NCBI GenBank assembly: GCA_009823505.1
Contig: VZQC01008079.1
Coordinates: forward strand, 595,523-659,522
From: Rhizomys pruinosus
Lineage: Eukaryota; Chordata; Mammalia; Rodentia; Spalacidae
Length of the DNA stretch: 64,000 bases
Reading direction: 5' to 3'
Shown: positions 22,233 through 34,300 of the stretch, one piece after another
Numbering within the stretch: position 1 is the stretch's first letter
How the letters are laid out: every line of letters begins with the position of its first letter
Notes under the pieces: generated by a model
What the model was told of the DNA's origin: nothing
Seen by the model: the letters and a program-made list of their open reading frames with translations, nothing else
Databases searched by the model: none
Program-made: the position numbers and the translations under genes

Positions 22233-22563
22233 CCTGTTTCTCTTTTAGCTGCTGTAGAAGTTTTTTCCCTTTTTTTATTTCTGCTGCACAGCTCCCTTCA
22301 TCGCCCAAGCAATTTCCTATTAATTTCAAAATCGGAACTACACCTCTCTGCAGAATTCCTTGTTCCTCAGCAAACATTAGGTCCCCCCCCAACTTTCTCC
22401 AGCTAGATATTGTAAGGCATCCCGTCACTGGGAACCATGGAGTGACCTGATCCACCGCTGCCAAAAATCTGTCTAGAGTTTCTCTCCTCAGCTCAATTCC
22501 TTTTGCCCTCAATAAAGCCTTAAGGGCGTGGTGCACCATCAGAGCAGATGTTGTGTTTCCCAT
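22233..22563 (-). pseudogene. Second ERV gag remnant (matrix N-terminus)
   Basis: On the - strand a frame starts MGN at 22563 and reads about 110 residues of the same matrix family as 20340-20954 (LMFAEEQGILQRGV, LGDEGSC) before entering the gap. It keeps the N-terminal segment that the other copy lacks. Confidence 0.75.
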
Positions 22564-22766
22564 AGTGCTAGCTAGAGCCTGTCCCAGAACCTGGAGCTTT
22601 ATCGTCTCACTCCAAGAACCTTTTAGTCCCCTTTCCTGGGAGCTTTATCTCACTCTGAGAGCCTTAATTGTCTCACTTACCTGGGAGCTTACCTGCTAGC
22701 CCACCTGCCTGCGTCTGGTTCTGACCATGCTCGCACCGACGGAGGTTCCCCATCCGGGCCACCACT

Positions 22767-23128
22767 TGTCGCTCTCCTTGTCGCTCTGTTCCCGGCGGGC
22801 GGGAAAAAGGAGAGGACACACTCTTGTTCTTCCAGACGCAGTTTATTCAGGCAACTCATACATCAACTCTCTTTTCTCTTCCCAGTGTACCCTACTCATA
22901 TCCCCTCTCTCAACCCCACATCCTGCAAGGGCACGAGCGCCGCTGCAGTCTCTCATTGGTCTGTAAGTGGTATGCACAATATACGGAAGTCAGCGGATAC
23001 GCTAATGAGGGTTCAGGCTTGGCGTTCTCTTATTGGCTAGGGAATGAGCTGGGCAGTCAGGTGACAATCAGGCGATAAGACCTGGCCAGGGTCCAAAGCG
23101 CCATTTTGGCCAACGCCTGCTCTCCACA
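22767..23128 (-). repeat. 5' LTR of the class II ERV
   Basis: 362 bp with TG/CA ends. It is followed on the right by the TSD GTGCTA. It carries an AATAAA signal at about 22842-22847, as the 3' LTR does. Confidence 0.88.
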
Positions 23129-23513
23129 GTGCTAATTTTACTACATTGTCACATGGCAACCTCTTTAACATCTACCAACTAGATGTTGAAAAATTTGGAC
23201 ATATTTGTCCATTATATACAGTATATATAGCAAAACAAAACCCACAAAACATACAAAAAGTGGCATCTGAGAAGGTCCAAGTGTGGATAAACTAGCATGT
23301 TATATTTCACAACTGCATTTCCCCCGCTTCCTTCAAACCATTGAACATGGACAGACCACATTGTTCACAGAGGAGGTTTCACAATTCCATTCCCCAAAGA
23401 CAGTATTATTACATATGACTTTTGGCAAAAGCTTATTTATTGTGATTGTTTTACTGCCTCTACATCTGATATACAATGTGCCCTTTGAACATGAAGATTG
23501 ACCAGATGTTTTA

Positions 23514-23801
23514 TTTAATTATTTTATTTTATGTATTTTTTATTTTTTATTTATTTTTTATGTATGTGAATGTACTGTCTGCATGTAGGTTTGTGCACCC
23601 GTGTCATGCAATGCCACGGAGGTCAGAAGAGGGTGTCAGATTCCCCTGGAACTGGATTCTCCTGGAATTGGAGTTACAGATGGTTCTCAGCCACTATGTG
23701 GGTGCACGGTTCTCAGCCACTATGTGGGTGCTGGGGATCAAACCCAGGTCTTCTGCAAGAGTAGTCGGTGTGCTTAACTGCTAGGCCATCTCTCCAGCCC
23801 C
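23514..23801 (-). mobile_element. B2 SINE with internal tandem duplication
   Basis: TSD TGACCAGATGTTTTA at 23499-23513 and 23802-23816. About 30 bases around GGTTCTCAGCCACTATGTGGG (23683-23735) are repeated in tandem, making this copy longer than the others. Confidence 0.88.
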
Positions 23802-23959
23802 TGACCAGATGTTTTAAGTAAAGACAATTGGTCCACTATGTACTCAACAGTGTTCAATAATCTGCACACACGTAACAATAGTAGTAGTTTTAAAATGTCT
23901 TCGAGATAAAAGCATTCTGGCCCAGATCATGTCTGTTCTCTAACAATCAGTGGGCTAGA

Positions 23960-24416
23960 ATGCTCAAAACTGAAGACTTGGAATGAACTTGCCACCTGAC
24001 CCAGCCATACCACTCCTAGGTATGTACCCACAAGGCTCATCTTACCACAGAGATACATGCACAGCCATGTTTATTGCAGCTCTCTTCACAATAGCAAGGA
24101 AGCGGAACCAACCCTTGTGTCCCTCAACTGATGACTGGATAGAGAAAATATGGTACATCTACACAATGGAGTTCTATGCAGTGGTAAAGAAAGATGACAT
24201 CATGAGCTTTGCAGGTAAATGGACAGAGCTAGAAGACATCATGCTGAGTGAAGTAACACAGTCCCAGAAAAACAAACTATGAATGGTATGCCTCATCTGT
24301 GGATGCTAGCACCAATTACCTAATTGTATGGCAAAATGAGCAACATCAATGTGATCTGAGGGCAACTGTACTTTTATATTGTGAATCCCTTAAAATATAA
24401 TAAAAAATATAAAAAA
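23960..24416 (+). mobile_element. 5'-truncated LINE-1 3' end
   Basis: Sense ORF2 C-terminus (PDPAIPLLGMYPQGS, IWYIYTMEFYAVVKKDDIM) ends in a stop at about 24282. A short 3'UTR and an AATAAAA-rich tail follow. It matches the 7050-7728 element in reverse. Confidence 0.85.
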
Positions 24417-24474
24417 ACTTTGTGAATACAATAATTCCTAGGAATTTTGACACAAAATGTAAAACATATGACTT

Positions 24475-24765
24475 TACTAACTACTTTAATCATACACTTA
24501 CAACATCTTTAACATCTAGAGAGCTTATATGTTGGACATCAGGGCTCATTTGTCCTTTATGTTCACAGGAAAGCCAAACAAAATGAGACAATGATTCTTG
24601 TTGCTCATAGTATGCACACCAGCTCAGAACCTGGGTTTCCTTTCCTGGGAAAACAGGGCCCAAATGTGTGCAACTCAAGACTTGTTTGGCCATTCCTCCA
24701 CAATCAGTATTTGTATATGAATTTTAACAAAAGGCATGCACGAAATGTGCTATTTTACTACTTCT
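24475..24765. repeat. Paralogous flank of the ERV, including an empty integration site
   Basis: CAACATCTTTAACATCTA at about 24499 matches 23158 next to the provirus. The 21 bases 24741-24761 join the left ERV flank (CGAAATGTGCTA) directly to the right flank (TTTTACTAC). This looks like a local duplicate without the provirus. Confidence 0.6.
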
Positions 24766-25230
24766 GCTTATAAAATATGTTAGGCAGTTCAGAGGATTTA
24801 GAGGAGTAGATAGTTCCAAAAAGAGTATTGAGCATTGTCAAATATATATACATATATAAATATAGATATGGATAAATATACACACATATACATATTATAA
24901 TGAACATGATACATAAAGAATACATTCATTATACAAAAGTCTTGACCATGTGACCAGTCTGGCACTAGAGTGCTCCTCTTTTTCCTGAAATCTTTCTAGA
25001 GGTGGCCTAGCAATCCCATTTCAACGTCACTTCCAGAAGACCTCTCTGAGCTTTATGTATAAATAAATCCAACCAACTGGGCACACATGTATCATTTTCT
25101 ACTTGTATTTCACAACTGGTTCACAATGTCTATATCTAGATGTCCGTATTTTGCCAGAAGTTTTCTTTTAAAAGATTTGGGGAAAGATTGAGAGCCGATT
25201 TTTCATATTATACACACAGGCTTTCCAGCT
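24766..25230. other. Noncoding sequence, nothing recognised
   Basis: AT-rich with a TATATACATATATAAATATAG simple stretch near 24840-24900. No gene or repeat family recognised. Confidence 0.5.
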
Positions 25231-25794
25231 TCATGAATATTTTTAGGTGGCTGCCCGTGCTACATCACATCCATGTTTCTCTCCAGTGGAGGGAAGACAG
25301 AGGGCCTGTTACCTGTCTCTCCTGCTGCCATGCTGGGCTCCATTCACATTCCAGAACCTCTGTTCACCTTTCAGAACCGTTAAGGCCTTTGTTTTGTCAA
25401 GGTCTGGAGAAGCACAGTCTGAAGCTTGTTCCCAGGCTATCCCCGACCAGATATGGCAGCACATTGCTGCACAGACCCACCTTCTTAGAATTCAGCCCCT
25501 TGGCTGCCTCTCTTGCTGTCATGTCCTGCCCACAGATAGTCAGGGATGCCACGTGCTCTTAGGCTTGGCCTGGGGACCAGGAAGCTGTGGGTGTGGACTC
25601 TGTGCTGCCTGGGTGGTGGCACCATCACTGTCTTCTTTGGCAGGGGTGGGGCGCAGATGTGGCAGCCTGGCTGGCCTGTGGTGGCTGCAGATGGCTCTGT
25701 TTTGTCAGGGCAGTGGGCCATTTTGTTCCCAGGAATGGGGGTAGGGACAGCCTGTGGAAGGCTGAACAGCTCAAAGAACTCAAGGAACAACGGC
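25231..25794. other. GC-rich segment, possible L1 5'UTR fragment
   Basis: It is markedly more GC-rich than its neighbours. It lies directly before antisense L1 ORF2, with loosely repeated pieces (TTTTGTCA..GG near 25395 and 25702, TTGTTCCCAGG near 25427 and 25724). Long overlapping frames on both strands follow from composition. It could be an L1 5'UTR, but I did not recognise it. Confidence 0.3.
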
Positions 25795-26858
25795 ATAAAT
25801 TTACTTTTTCTTCCAGCAGTTTCAGAAGTTCAGGTTTTATGTTGAATTCTTTGATCCATTTGGAATTGACTTTTGTGCACGGTGAAAGATAGGGTCAAAT
25901 TTCATTCTTTCTACATGTGGAGATCTTATTTTGCCAGCACCATTTATTGAAGAGTTGGCTTTCCTCCATTGTGTTTTCTTGGTTCCTTTGTCAAATAGCA
26001 GGTGGCTGAAATTGCAGTACTCATGTTCAGGTCTTTTATTATGTTCCATTGATCTACCTGTCCATTTTTGTGCCTGTACCTTATTGTTTTTATGACTATA
26101 ACTCTGTAAAGTAATCTGAGATCTGGTAAAGTGATCACCCCAGCATTGTTCTTTTTGACCATGACTACTTGTGATTTCATATGAATTTTAGGGTGGATTT
26201 CTCTAGCTCTATGAAGAACAGTTTGGTTGTTTTTATTGGAGATACATTGAACATTGAATCTACAGATGGCTCTTAGTAAGATGATCATTTTTACGATATT
26301 GTTTCTACCAATCTGTGAGCATGGTAGATACTTCCATCTCCTGGTATCTTCCTTTATCTCTTTCTTTAAATATTAAAAATTTTCATTTTAGAGATTGTTA
26401 ATGTCTTTGGTCATGTTTATTTCTAAATATTCTTTGAGATTATTTATTGAATGCTTTCTCTGATTAGTTGTTATTAGTATATAGAAAGACTACTAATTTT
26501 TGTAGGTTGATTTTATGACCTATACTTTACTGAAAATATTAATAATTTCTAGCAGGTTTCTGGTTGAATTTTTGGAATCTCTTATGCATAATATCATATC
26601 ATTTGCGAATAGTGCCAACTTACCTCTCTTTTCCAATTTAATTTCATTCTTTTCTCATTTCTCTCACAAGAGTTTCAAGCTCTATATTGAAAAGGAATGG
26701 GGATACTGGACAGCTTTTTCTGGTTCCTGGTTTTAATGGGAATGCTTCCGTCTTATCTCCATTTAGAATGATGTTGGTTGTGGGTTTGTTGTATATAGTT
26801 TTAATTACATTGAGTTATGCTCCCTCCAGTTCAAGTTCTGCTGGGATTTTGGGGGGTT
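25795..26858 (-). mobile_element. Old LINE-1 ORF2 fragment, antisense
   Basis: Classic antisense L1 ORF2 landmarks are present (TGATCCATTTGGAATTGAC, CACCATTTATTGAAGAG, TCCATTGATCTACCTGTCC, GGAATGGGGATACTGG). Many stops; non-coding. Confidence 0.85.
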
Positions 26859-27003
26859 CTTTTTTTTGAGACTGGGCCTTCTTGTAGCCCCAGATGGCCT
26901 GGAACTCTCTATGTAGACTAGGCTGGCATTGAACTCACAGAGATCCACCTGCCTCTCCCTCCAGACTGTTGGGATTAAAGGTATAAGCCACCATGCCCAG
27001 CTC
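26859..27003 (-). mobile_element. B1 SINE
   Basis: Reverse B1 between two old L1 segments, with GGGATTAAAGG and a moderately diverged body. CTGGGATTTT-like sequence on both sides may be its TSD. Confidence 0.8.
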
Positions 27004-27039
27004 TTCAGGGATTTTTAATTTTATTATTATTTTTATTTT

Positions 27040-28430
27040 TTTCTTCTGGGATTTTTAAAAATTAATTTTTTGTACATTTTATACAACAGCTCTTAATCAA
27101 ATTTAGACTCCCTCCCTCATCCATTCCCTATGCTCCCCATCAGATCTCATGCATTCTGCCATCCATGTTAGATCCTATCAGTCAAGCATTTGTACTCGGA
27201 TGGCCTTGGGTTTAAATTCATCCACTACAGTCTAGCCAGCCTATCTATTGATTGTTAAGTAAGGTCTCCTTTCCCTCACCCAGTAGTAATCACATGTCAC
27301 AGGCTATGGTTAGCCAACTGCCAATTTCCTTTGCTGTGCTCTGAACCCTTGACCAATTGAGTCTGCCTGGGTCTTGTGCTTGATGCTATTATTGCCACCA
27401 GTTGGCATATGCAAGCCCCTAGTGGCCTGAAAGCTTATGCTTCCTTATGGACATGGACCACCTGTGGCTCTTACAATCCCCTTGCCCCTTCTTCCACATT
27501 GATCCTTCATTTGTGGGTGGGTGAAGTTTAACATAAGAGTCCTATCCGGGGACACAAGTGACTGTGTATTTACTTATTCTCTAATACTTTTCCATTTATG
27601 ACCTTCTGTGCATATTGAACTCTTTTTTTATAGGAAAACTTCACCTGTGAGAGTTTTGAGATGCACTAGTATTCTCTTGATCTCCTGTTCCTCAGAGTTC
27701 CATGAATGTTAGGTGGAGAGTGTGTAGATGTGTCATCTAGTACTGGGCATCTCTCAGACATATTTTCTCTGTGTGCAATCAGTGTAGAACTCTGGAGTAT
27801 CTTCCATATGTTGCAAAAAGAAGCTTTGTTGACGAGTGGTTTTCTGTGTATTTGTTTGTAAATACAAGGATTCATATTAAGCATACAGCAAGAAATTTCT
27901 TTTGTCTGAAGGTATGGCAGAGATAGGGTTTTATCCAGGATTATTTTATCCAGAACTCTCCAACCATGTGTATTTGGCTGTGATTACACTGCCACCCATG
28001 AATTCACTAGCATTTAGAGGTCTTTATATCCTGATCATTAGTGCATAAGTATACCTGGGGTACTGTATGGCAAGTAGCCCAGTGCTGCACAGGCCAGACA
28101 TCCCTTGAAATTGTTGGCTCAAGTAGTTCAAGAAACTCTGACAGTAGCAGAGCTCTTGGTTGTCTTCCAGAATTCAAAGATAAGACCCTATTGTTGAGGT
28201 CAGGGCATACTTTGGACCCAGGACATGGAGCAATGGGGCTCAAAGTGACCTGCAAGCCTTCTACCTTAACTGTAGCTATCATAGTTCTGGAGGATACTAT
28301 GAAAGCTGCTAAGTGGGAAAATCAATGGTCTAACCCTGCCCTAAAGCTTAATAATCATAATGACTGGCACAGCAAACTACCTGTAGTGGTGCAGTAGTGG
28401 CACTGTTATCTGGGAGTACTCAATAGCTGT
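27040..28430. repeat. L1 3'UTR-like repeat at the left end of duplicon B
   Basis: It starts with an A/T-rich end and the TTTTGTACATTTTATACAAC pattern of an antisense L1 3' end. It then runs through the noncoding sequence shared with 972-1913 to the join with antisense ORF2. Confidence 0.5.
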
Positions 28431-28744
28431 TTAATTGGACTTAAATGCCTCTAGGACTTTTAACATGTATGCATGTTGGATTTTGTCAAAAGCCTTTTTT
28501 GGATTTATTGAGATGTCCATGGGAGCTTTGTTTTTAAGTCTAATGATATGATTTATTATATTTATTGGGTTATATATATCGAACCATCATAGCATCTCTT
28601 GAATAAAGCCAATTCGATCATTGTAGACTATCATTTGTCTATATGTGGTTTTGTTTGTCTATATGTGGTTTAGTTGAGCATTTGTGCACATATATATTAG
28701 GATATGGGCCTATAGTTTTCTTTTTTGATTGAGTCTTTACTGGG

Positions 28745-29150
28745 TGTGCTGGATAGCTTTAGTGTCAACTTGACACACCTGGGTTGAGGGAGCCTCAGTC
28801 CGGTAATTGGCTCCATTGGATTGGCCTGTGGCCACATCTGTGGAGTATTGTCTTGATGGTCGAGCAGTGAGGGAGGGCCCAGCCCGCAAGAGTGGTGCCA
28901 CCCTGGGCAGCTTGTTGTGTACTGTATAAGAAGGCAAGCTGGGCATGAGCCAGGTGAGCAAGCCAGAGAACAGTACTCCTCCATGGCCTGTGCTTCAGCT
29001 CCTGCCTCCAGGTTCCTGCCCTGAGTTCTTGCCTTGGGCTCCCTGAGTGAGAACTGTGACCCAGGAGATGTAAGCTGAATAAACCCTTTCCTCCCCAAGT
29101 TGGTGTCGGTCAGAGTGTTTTATCACAGCAGTGGAAGACAGACTAGAACA
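28745..29150 (+). mobile_element. Solo LTR, 5-bp TSD CTGGG
   Basis: A 406-bp element runs TGTGCTGGATAG ... GACTAGAACA, with AATAAA near 29080. The TSD CTGGG is at 28740-28744 and 29151-29155. Duplicon A lacks it. A second copy, reversed, is at 36987-37394. The TSD length fits ERVL/MaLR-type elements. Confidence 0.85.
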
Positions 29151-29295
29151 CTGGGTTTTGGGATTAGACTTATATTGGCTTCATAGGAGGAATTTGCGAG
29201 CTTTCCATCTTTCTTCCCTTTTGACTGTAGTTCTTTGAATGTCTGGAAGAATTTGCTGTGAAAACAGCTGGGCTTAGAATTTTTTCAGTGGGATG

Positions 29296-29445
29296 ATTTT
29301 TTTTGGTCTTTTTGAGACAGGGTCTCCCTTTACTCTCAGCTGGCATGGGACTGGCTGTGTAGACCAGACTGGCCTTGAAATCACAGAGCTCTGCCTGCCT
29401 CTGCTTCCTCAGGACTGGGATTAAACTGTGTGCCACCACACTTAG
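29296..29445 (-). mobile_element. B1 SINE
   Basis: Reverse B1 with TSD TTCAGTGGGATG at 29284-29295 and 29446-29457. Absent in duplicon A. Confidence 0.88.
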
Positions 29446-29619
29446 TTCAGTGGGATGTTTTTTATTAGTCTTTCAGTTTCTTTATTTGTTATTGGTGTGT
29501 TAAAGTTGTTGAGCTCTTCTTGTTTTAAATTTGGTGATGTCTGTAACTTTAGAAATTCATCCATTTCTTTTAGATTTTTAAATTTCATGGCATATTGATT
29601 TTTAAAGTATTCCATTACA

Positions 29620-30029
29620 GGAGGCAGCAAGGCGCCTGGGGAATAGGTGAGCACAACACCAGGCAGGCTCTTCATTGCCCTGGGCATGGCCTGCTGCCTG
29701 CCAGCCAGCCACACCTGGCCCAGCATGCATAGTGGTGGGGTGGAATCACCCTGCCAGCTGAACACCCTCCAGGTCCAGAAAGCATGTGCAAAATGGCCAC
29801 CCAACCCTCTTGAGCTACAGTGAAGCTATCCCATTGAGAACAGCTGTAGCCAACACCTGAGCACAAGGCAGGTGCACGCTCAGCAGGGAACTGACTTGAT
29901 TGTTACTTCCATATTTCTGAAGAGCCTTCAGACCAGAAAGGGAAGAGCTAGCTGAACTTCCATATATAAAACCCAAAGTAAAAACTAGAAACCTAGCACA
30001 ACCAGCCTTCCACAAACCAAGGAGAAGAC
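29620..30029 (+). promoter_or_regulatory. LINE-1 5'UTR (promoter region)
   Basis: GC-rich leader (GCAAGGCGCCTGGGGAATAG start) between the TSD and the first ORF1 codon. It has no tandem monomers. Confidence 0.6.
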
Positions 30030-31270
30030 AATGAACATATCTGTAGGAAACAAGAAAATTAAGCCTTCAATGCAGAGAAGAAACATTTGAGATTTGCACC
30101 AGAATACAAACAATAAAACAAACCCACATGTCAAAAAGACAAAGAAAAAACAACATTGGAAAAGCACATAATGAATCTCCACCATAAGCTACCAGTCCTA
30201 CAGAAATGTCTACAACAAGATCTCTCTCCAGGACATGGATCTTAGAAGAACAATCATAGACATAATAGAAGAAATAAAAGAATATTAAGAACAAATCAGA
30301 GAACTAAGGGGAGAGAAAGAAAAACTCAACAAGGAAATAGAAGAATGATAAACTCCAGAAAGAACTAGAAGGAGAGAATGACAAACTCCAGAAGGAAATA
30401 GAAACACTGAAAAGATCCCATGCTGAAATGAAAAAGGAAACAGACCAGCAAAACTACGAGCTACAAAAGAGAACGACAACTTCCAAAAGGAAGTGGAAAT
30501 ACAAAATAAATCATGGGCTAAAATGAAAAAGGAAACTGAACACTCATCCAATCAACAGGAAAGGATGGGAGAAAGGCTCAGAAGCAGATTGGATGTAGAA
30601 GAAAATAGAATATCATACCTGGAAGATAACAAGGTAAAACTAGAAAGCACAAACAAAGATTATGAAAAATTAAAAAAAAACACGAGTGGAACAATCAGGA
30701 AATGTGGGACACATTTGAAAAGACCAAGCCTCTGTATCATAGGGATAGAAGAAGTAGAAGAATTCCAAGACAATGGTATTGATCAGATCTTCAACAGAAT
30801 AATAGAAGAAAATTTCTCCAAACTGAAAAGAGACAAACCAATAGAAATACAAGAAGCACATAGAACTCCAAATAGACAGGAGAAGAAAAGAAATTCCCCA
30901 TGTCATATCATAGTTAAAACACAAGACACCCAAAACAAAGACAAGATACTTAAAGCCACAAGAGAAAAACAAGTTACATATAATGGCAAACCAATCAGAA
31001 TTTCAGCTGACTTCTCAGTGCAAACTATGAAAGCCAGAAGAACATGGACTAATGAATTCCCAGTACTAAATGACTATAGATGCCAACCCAGATTACTATA
31101 CCCAGCAAAAATGTCAATTATAGTTTAAGGAGAAAGAAAAATCTTTCAGAAATATACAAGATGAAAGAATACTTGTCCAAAAAACCAACCCTTAAGAAAA
31201 TACTCAAAGCAATTCAAGGGCCAGAGGAAAGGAGTACCTATCCCCAGGTAGCTAGAGAGATAAATTAATA
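30030..31270 (+). pseudogene. LINE-1 ORF1 (RNA-binding chaperone), degenerate
   Basis: ORF1p forms trimers on L1 RNA. A lysine/glutamate-rich coiled coil lies at about 30290-30690. The RNA-recognition and C-terminal domains follow (LCIIGIEEVEEF, IIEENFSKLKRDKPIEIQEA, RTPNRQEKKRNS, QPRLLYPAKMSI). The longest intact piece is 30493-31128. The first codons after 30030 soon meet stops, and a nonsense codon at 31126-31128 replaces the residue after the SII segment, beyond which the family normally continues. Confidence 0.8.
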
Positions 31271-31329
31271 AAAGTATAACTGTGAAAATACAAACCTAGA
31301 CCAAGAATGCACACAGAACATAGAGTGAA

Positions 31330-34300
31330 AGGAAGACCCCCCCAATCAAAAGACGTAGACTGGGAGAATGGATTAGGAAACAGAATCCATCTATATGCTG
31401 CCTAGAAGAAACCTATCTCACCCTCAAGGGCAGGCTCCAACTTAAAGTGAAAGGATGGAAAAAAATATCCCAAGCAAACGGTACCAAAAGGCAAGCAGGA
31501 GTTGCCATTCTAATATCAGATAAAATAGACCTCAAACTAATCAGAAAAGACAAAGAGGGCCATTACACCTTTATCAAAGGAACAATTAACCATGGAGTTC
31601 TCACAATCATAAATATATATGCACCAAATCTGGTGCACTGAACTTTATAAACACAAACCTGCAAGACCATAAGGCACAGATTAATCCCTGCACGCTAATA
31701 GTGGGGGACTTCAATACTCCACTGAGCCATTTGGATAGAACAACTGGACAATGAAAAAACAGAGTGACATCTGAACTTAACAGTACATTACTCCAAATGG
31801 GCCTCACAGACATCTATCAATTCCACCCAAACACCAGAGAATATACTTTCTACTCAGCACCCCACAGAATATTCTCCCATATCGACCACATACTGGGGCA
31901 CAGAATAAATCTCAACAAATATAAAATGATTGAAATAATTTCATGCATTCTGTCAGACCACAGTGCAATAAAGCTCAATTTCAACACCAGGAGAAGCCCG
32001 ACTATTTCCAAGAACACATGGAGACTAAACAACACACTCCTGAATAATGAATGTGTCAAGGAAGAAATAAAGAAAGAAATAAAAGCATTCCTGGAACTAA
32101 ACGAAAATGACAACACAACACAACACAGCACAACACAACAAAACCTATGGGATACTTTAAAAGCAGTCCTAAGAGGGCAGTTTATAGCCCTGGGTGCCTA
32201 CATTAAAAAACAAAACAAAACAAAACAAAACAGAAAGAGCACAAACAAATGATCTAACACTGCAGCTAAAAACACTTGAGAAACAACAACAAATGAACCA
32301 GAAACTCAGCACACAGGAAGAAATGACAAAAATCAGTGTAGAAATCAATGAAATAGAAAAAAAGGAAACAATTCAAAGAATCAATGAATCCAAAAGTTGG
32401 TTCTTTGGAAAGGAAAGCATCACAATATACAATGAAAAGATCCAGACAATCATTTGGGAACACTTCAAAAACCTTCACGCTACTAAATTTGAAAACCTAA
32501 GCAAAATGGATGAATATCTGAAATCCTGAAATTCACGAAAGCTTAACCAAGAAGAGATTGACAGCTTAAACATACCCATAATGTTTGAGGAAATTGGAGA
32601 AGTAATAAAAGACCTTCCAACTAAAAAATCCCAGGCCCTGATGGTTTGATGGCAGAATTCTACAAAACATTTAAAGAGGACTTACAACCATTACTACTCA
32701 AACTGTTCAGAAGGACACAAACAGAAGGAAATCTTCCACATTCTTTCTATGATGGCAGCATTACCATAATACATAAACCAGACAAAGATACAACCAAAAA
32801 AGAAAACTATAGGCCCCTCTCATTAATGAACATAGACACAAAATAATACTCAACAAAATACTTGCAAAAGCATACAGATCGACATCAAAAAAATCATCCA
32901 TCACAACCAAGTTGGATTCATACCAGAGATGCAGGGAATGTTCAACAAAAGAAAATCAATAAATATTATAAAATATATAAGTTCACTGAAAACAAAAACC
33001 ATATGATCATGTTATTTGATGCAGAAAAAGCCTTCAACAAAATCTAGAATCCCTTATGTATAAAGTTCTAGAAGGAATTGGACTGGAGGGAACATTCCTC
33101 GACATAATCAAAGGCATATACAGGAAACCCACAGCCAACATCATCCTAAATAGAGAAAAGTTAGAAGCATTCCTCTTAAAGGCAGTAACTCAGCAAGGCT
33201 GCCCCCTATCACCACTCCTCTTCAATATAGTGCTTGAAATGCTTGCTAGGGCAATAAGGCAAGAAAGGGAAATTGAAGGAGTTCTAATTGGAAAAGAGGA
33301 AGTCAAACTATCCCTGCTTGCAGATGATATGATAATTTACCTAAAGTATGCTAACAACTCCATTAGAAAACTCCTAGAAATGATTAAGAGTTTCAGTAAA
33401 GTGGCAGGATACAAAATTAACCTAGATAAATGAGTGGAGTTTCTTTACACCAACAACCAGAAACAGAAGAAGGAACAGAAGGAGAACTTCCCACTCACAA
33501 TAGTCTCAAAACAATAAAATACCTAGGAACAAACCTAACCAAAGACACCAAATATCTCTACAAAAAGATTCTAAACCTATGAAGGAGATTGAAGAAGACA
33601 TCAGAAGACAGAAAGATCTCCCATGCTTATGGATTGGAAAAATTAATATAGTAAAAAAATGTCCATTCTACCCAAATTAATATACAGATTTAATGCACTC
33701 CCAATTAAAATTTCCAAAAATTTCTTTACATACTTGGAAAAAAAATCTTTAAATTTATTGGGAATTACAAAAGACCCTGAATAGCCAAGCAACCCTGAGC
33801 CAAAAAATCAATATGGGGGTGGAGTGGGGATCACTATACCATACCATACCAGACTTCAAACTATATTACAGGGCTATATTCATAAAAACATCCTGGTACT
33901 GGCACAAAACAGACGTGTAGACCAATGGAACAAAATTGAAGATCCAAACTTGAGCACATACAATTTCAGCCATCTTTGACAAAGGGGCCAATAAGACTGA
34001 ATGGAGGAAAGACAGCATTTTTGGTAAATGGTGTTGGCAAAAATGGATCACTACTTGTAGAAGAATAAAATTAAACTCCTACCTCTTGCCCTGTACAAAA
34101 ATCAACTCCAAATGGATCAAATACTTCAACATGAATCCCCAAACTCTGAAGGTGTTAGAAGAAAACTTGGCAACAACCTAAATGACATAGTTATAGGAAA
34201 AGACTTTCTAAATCAGACAGCAGCTGCCCAGGATCTAAGGTCGACAATTGACAAATGAGACCTCATTAAACTCAAAAGCTTCTGTACAGCAAAAGAAACA

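Larger units (their letters stand above)
18772..23128 (-). mobile_element. Class II endogenous retrovirus (IAP/betaretrovirus-like), three-LTR tandem structure
   Basis: The element is flanked by a perfect 6-bp TSD, GTGCTA (18766-18771 and 23129-23134), as expected for class II elements. On the - strand its order is 5' LTR (22767-23128), leader, start of gag, N gap, a middle LTR, leader, gag, env remnant, polypurine tract, 3' LTR (18772-19134). Protease, integrase and polymerase sequences are not seen. Matrix begins MGN, as in myristoylated betaretroviral Gag. All reading frames are short or shifted, so it is defective. Manual comparison of the outer LTRs shows roughly 20 differences in about 362 bases, so it is not a very recent insertion. 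Confidence 0.85.
28431..29619 (-). mobile_element. Old LINE-1 ORF2, antisense (left part in duplicon B)
   Basis: Counterpart of 1980-2880. It is interrupted by a solo LTR and a B1, and ends at the insertion point of the + strand L1. Confidence 0.75.

Noticed and set aside
21518..22563. Long frames of 194-339 residues on both strands
   Set aside because: They are produced by reading through the 554-base N gap. Only the ends are real ERV sequence.
25247..25892. Overlapping frames of about 100-165 residues on both strands
   Set aside because: Local high GC content removes stops in several frames at once. No protein motif recognised.
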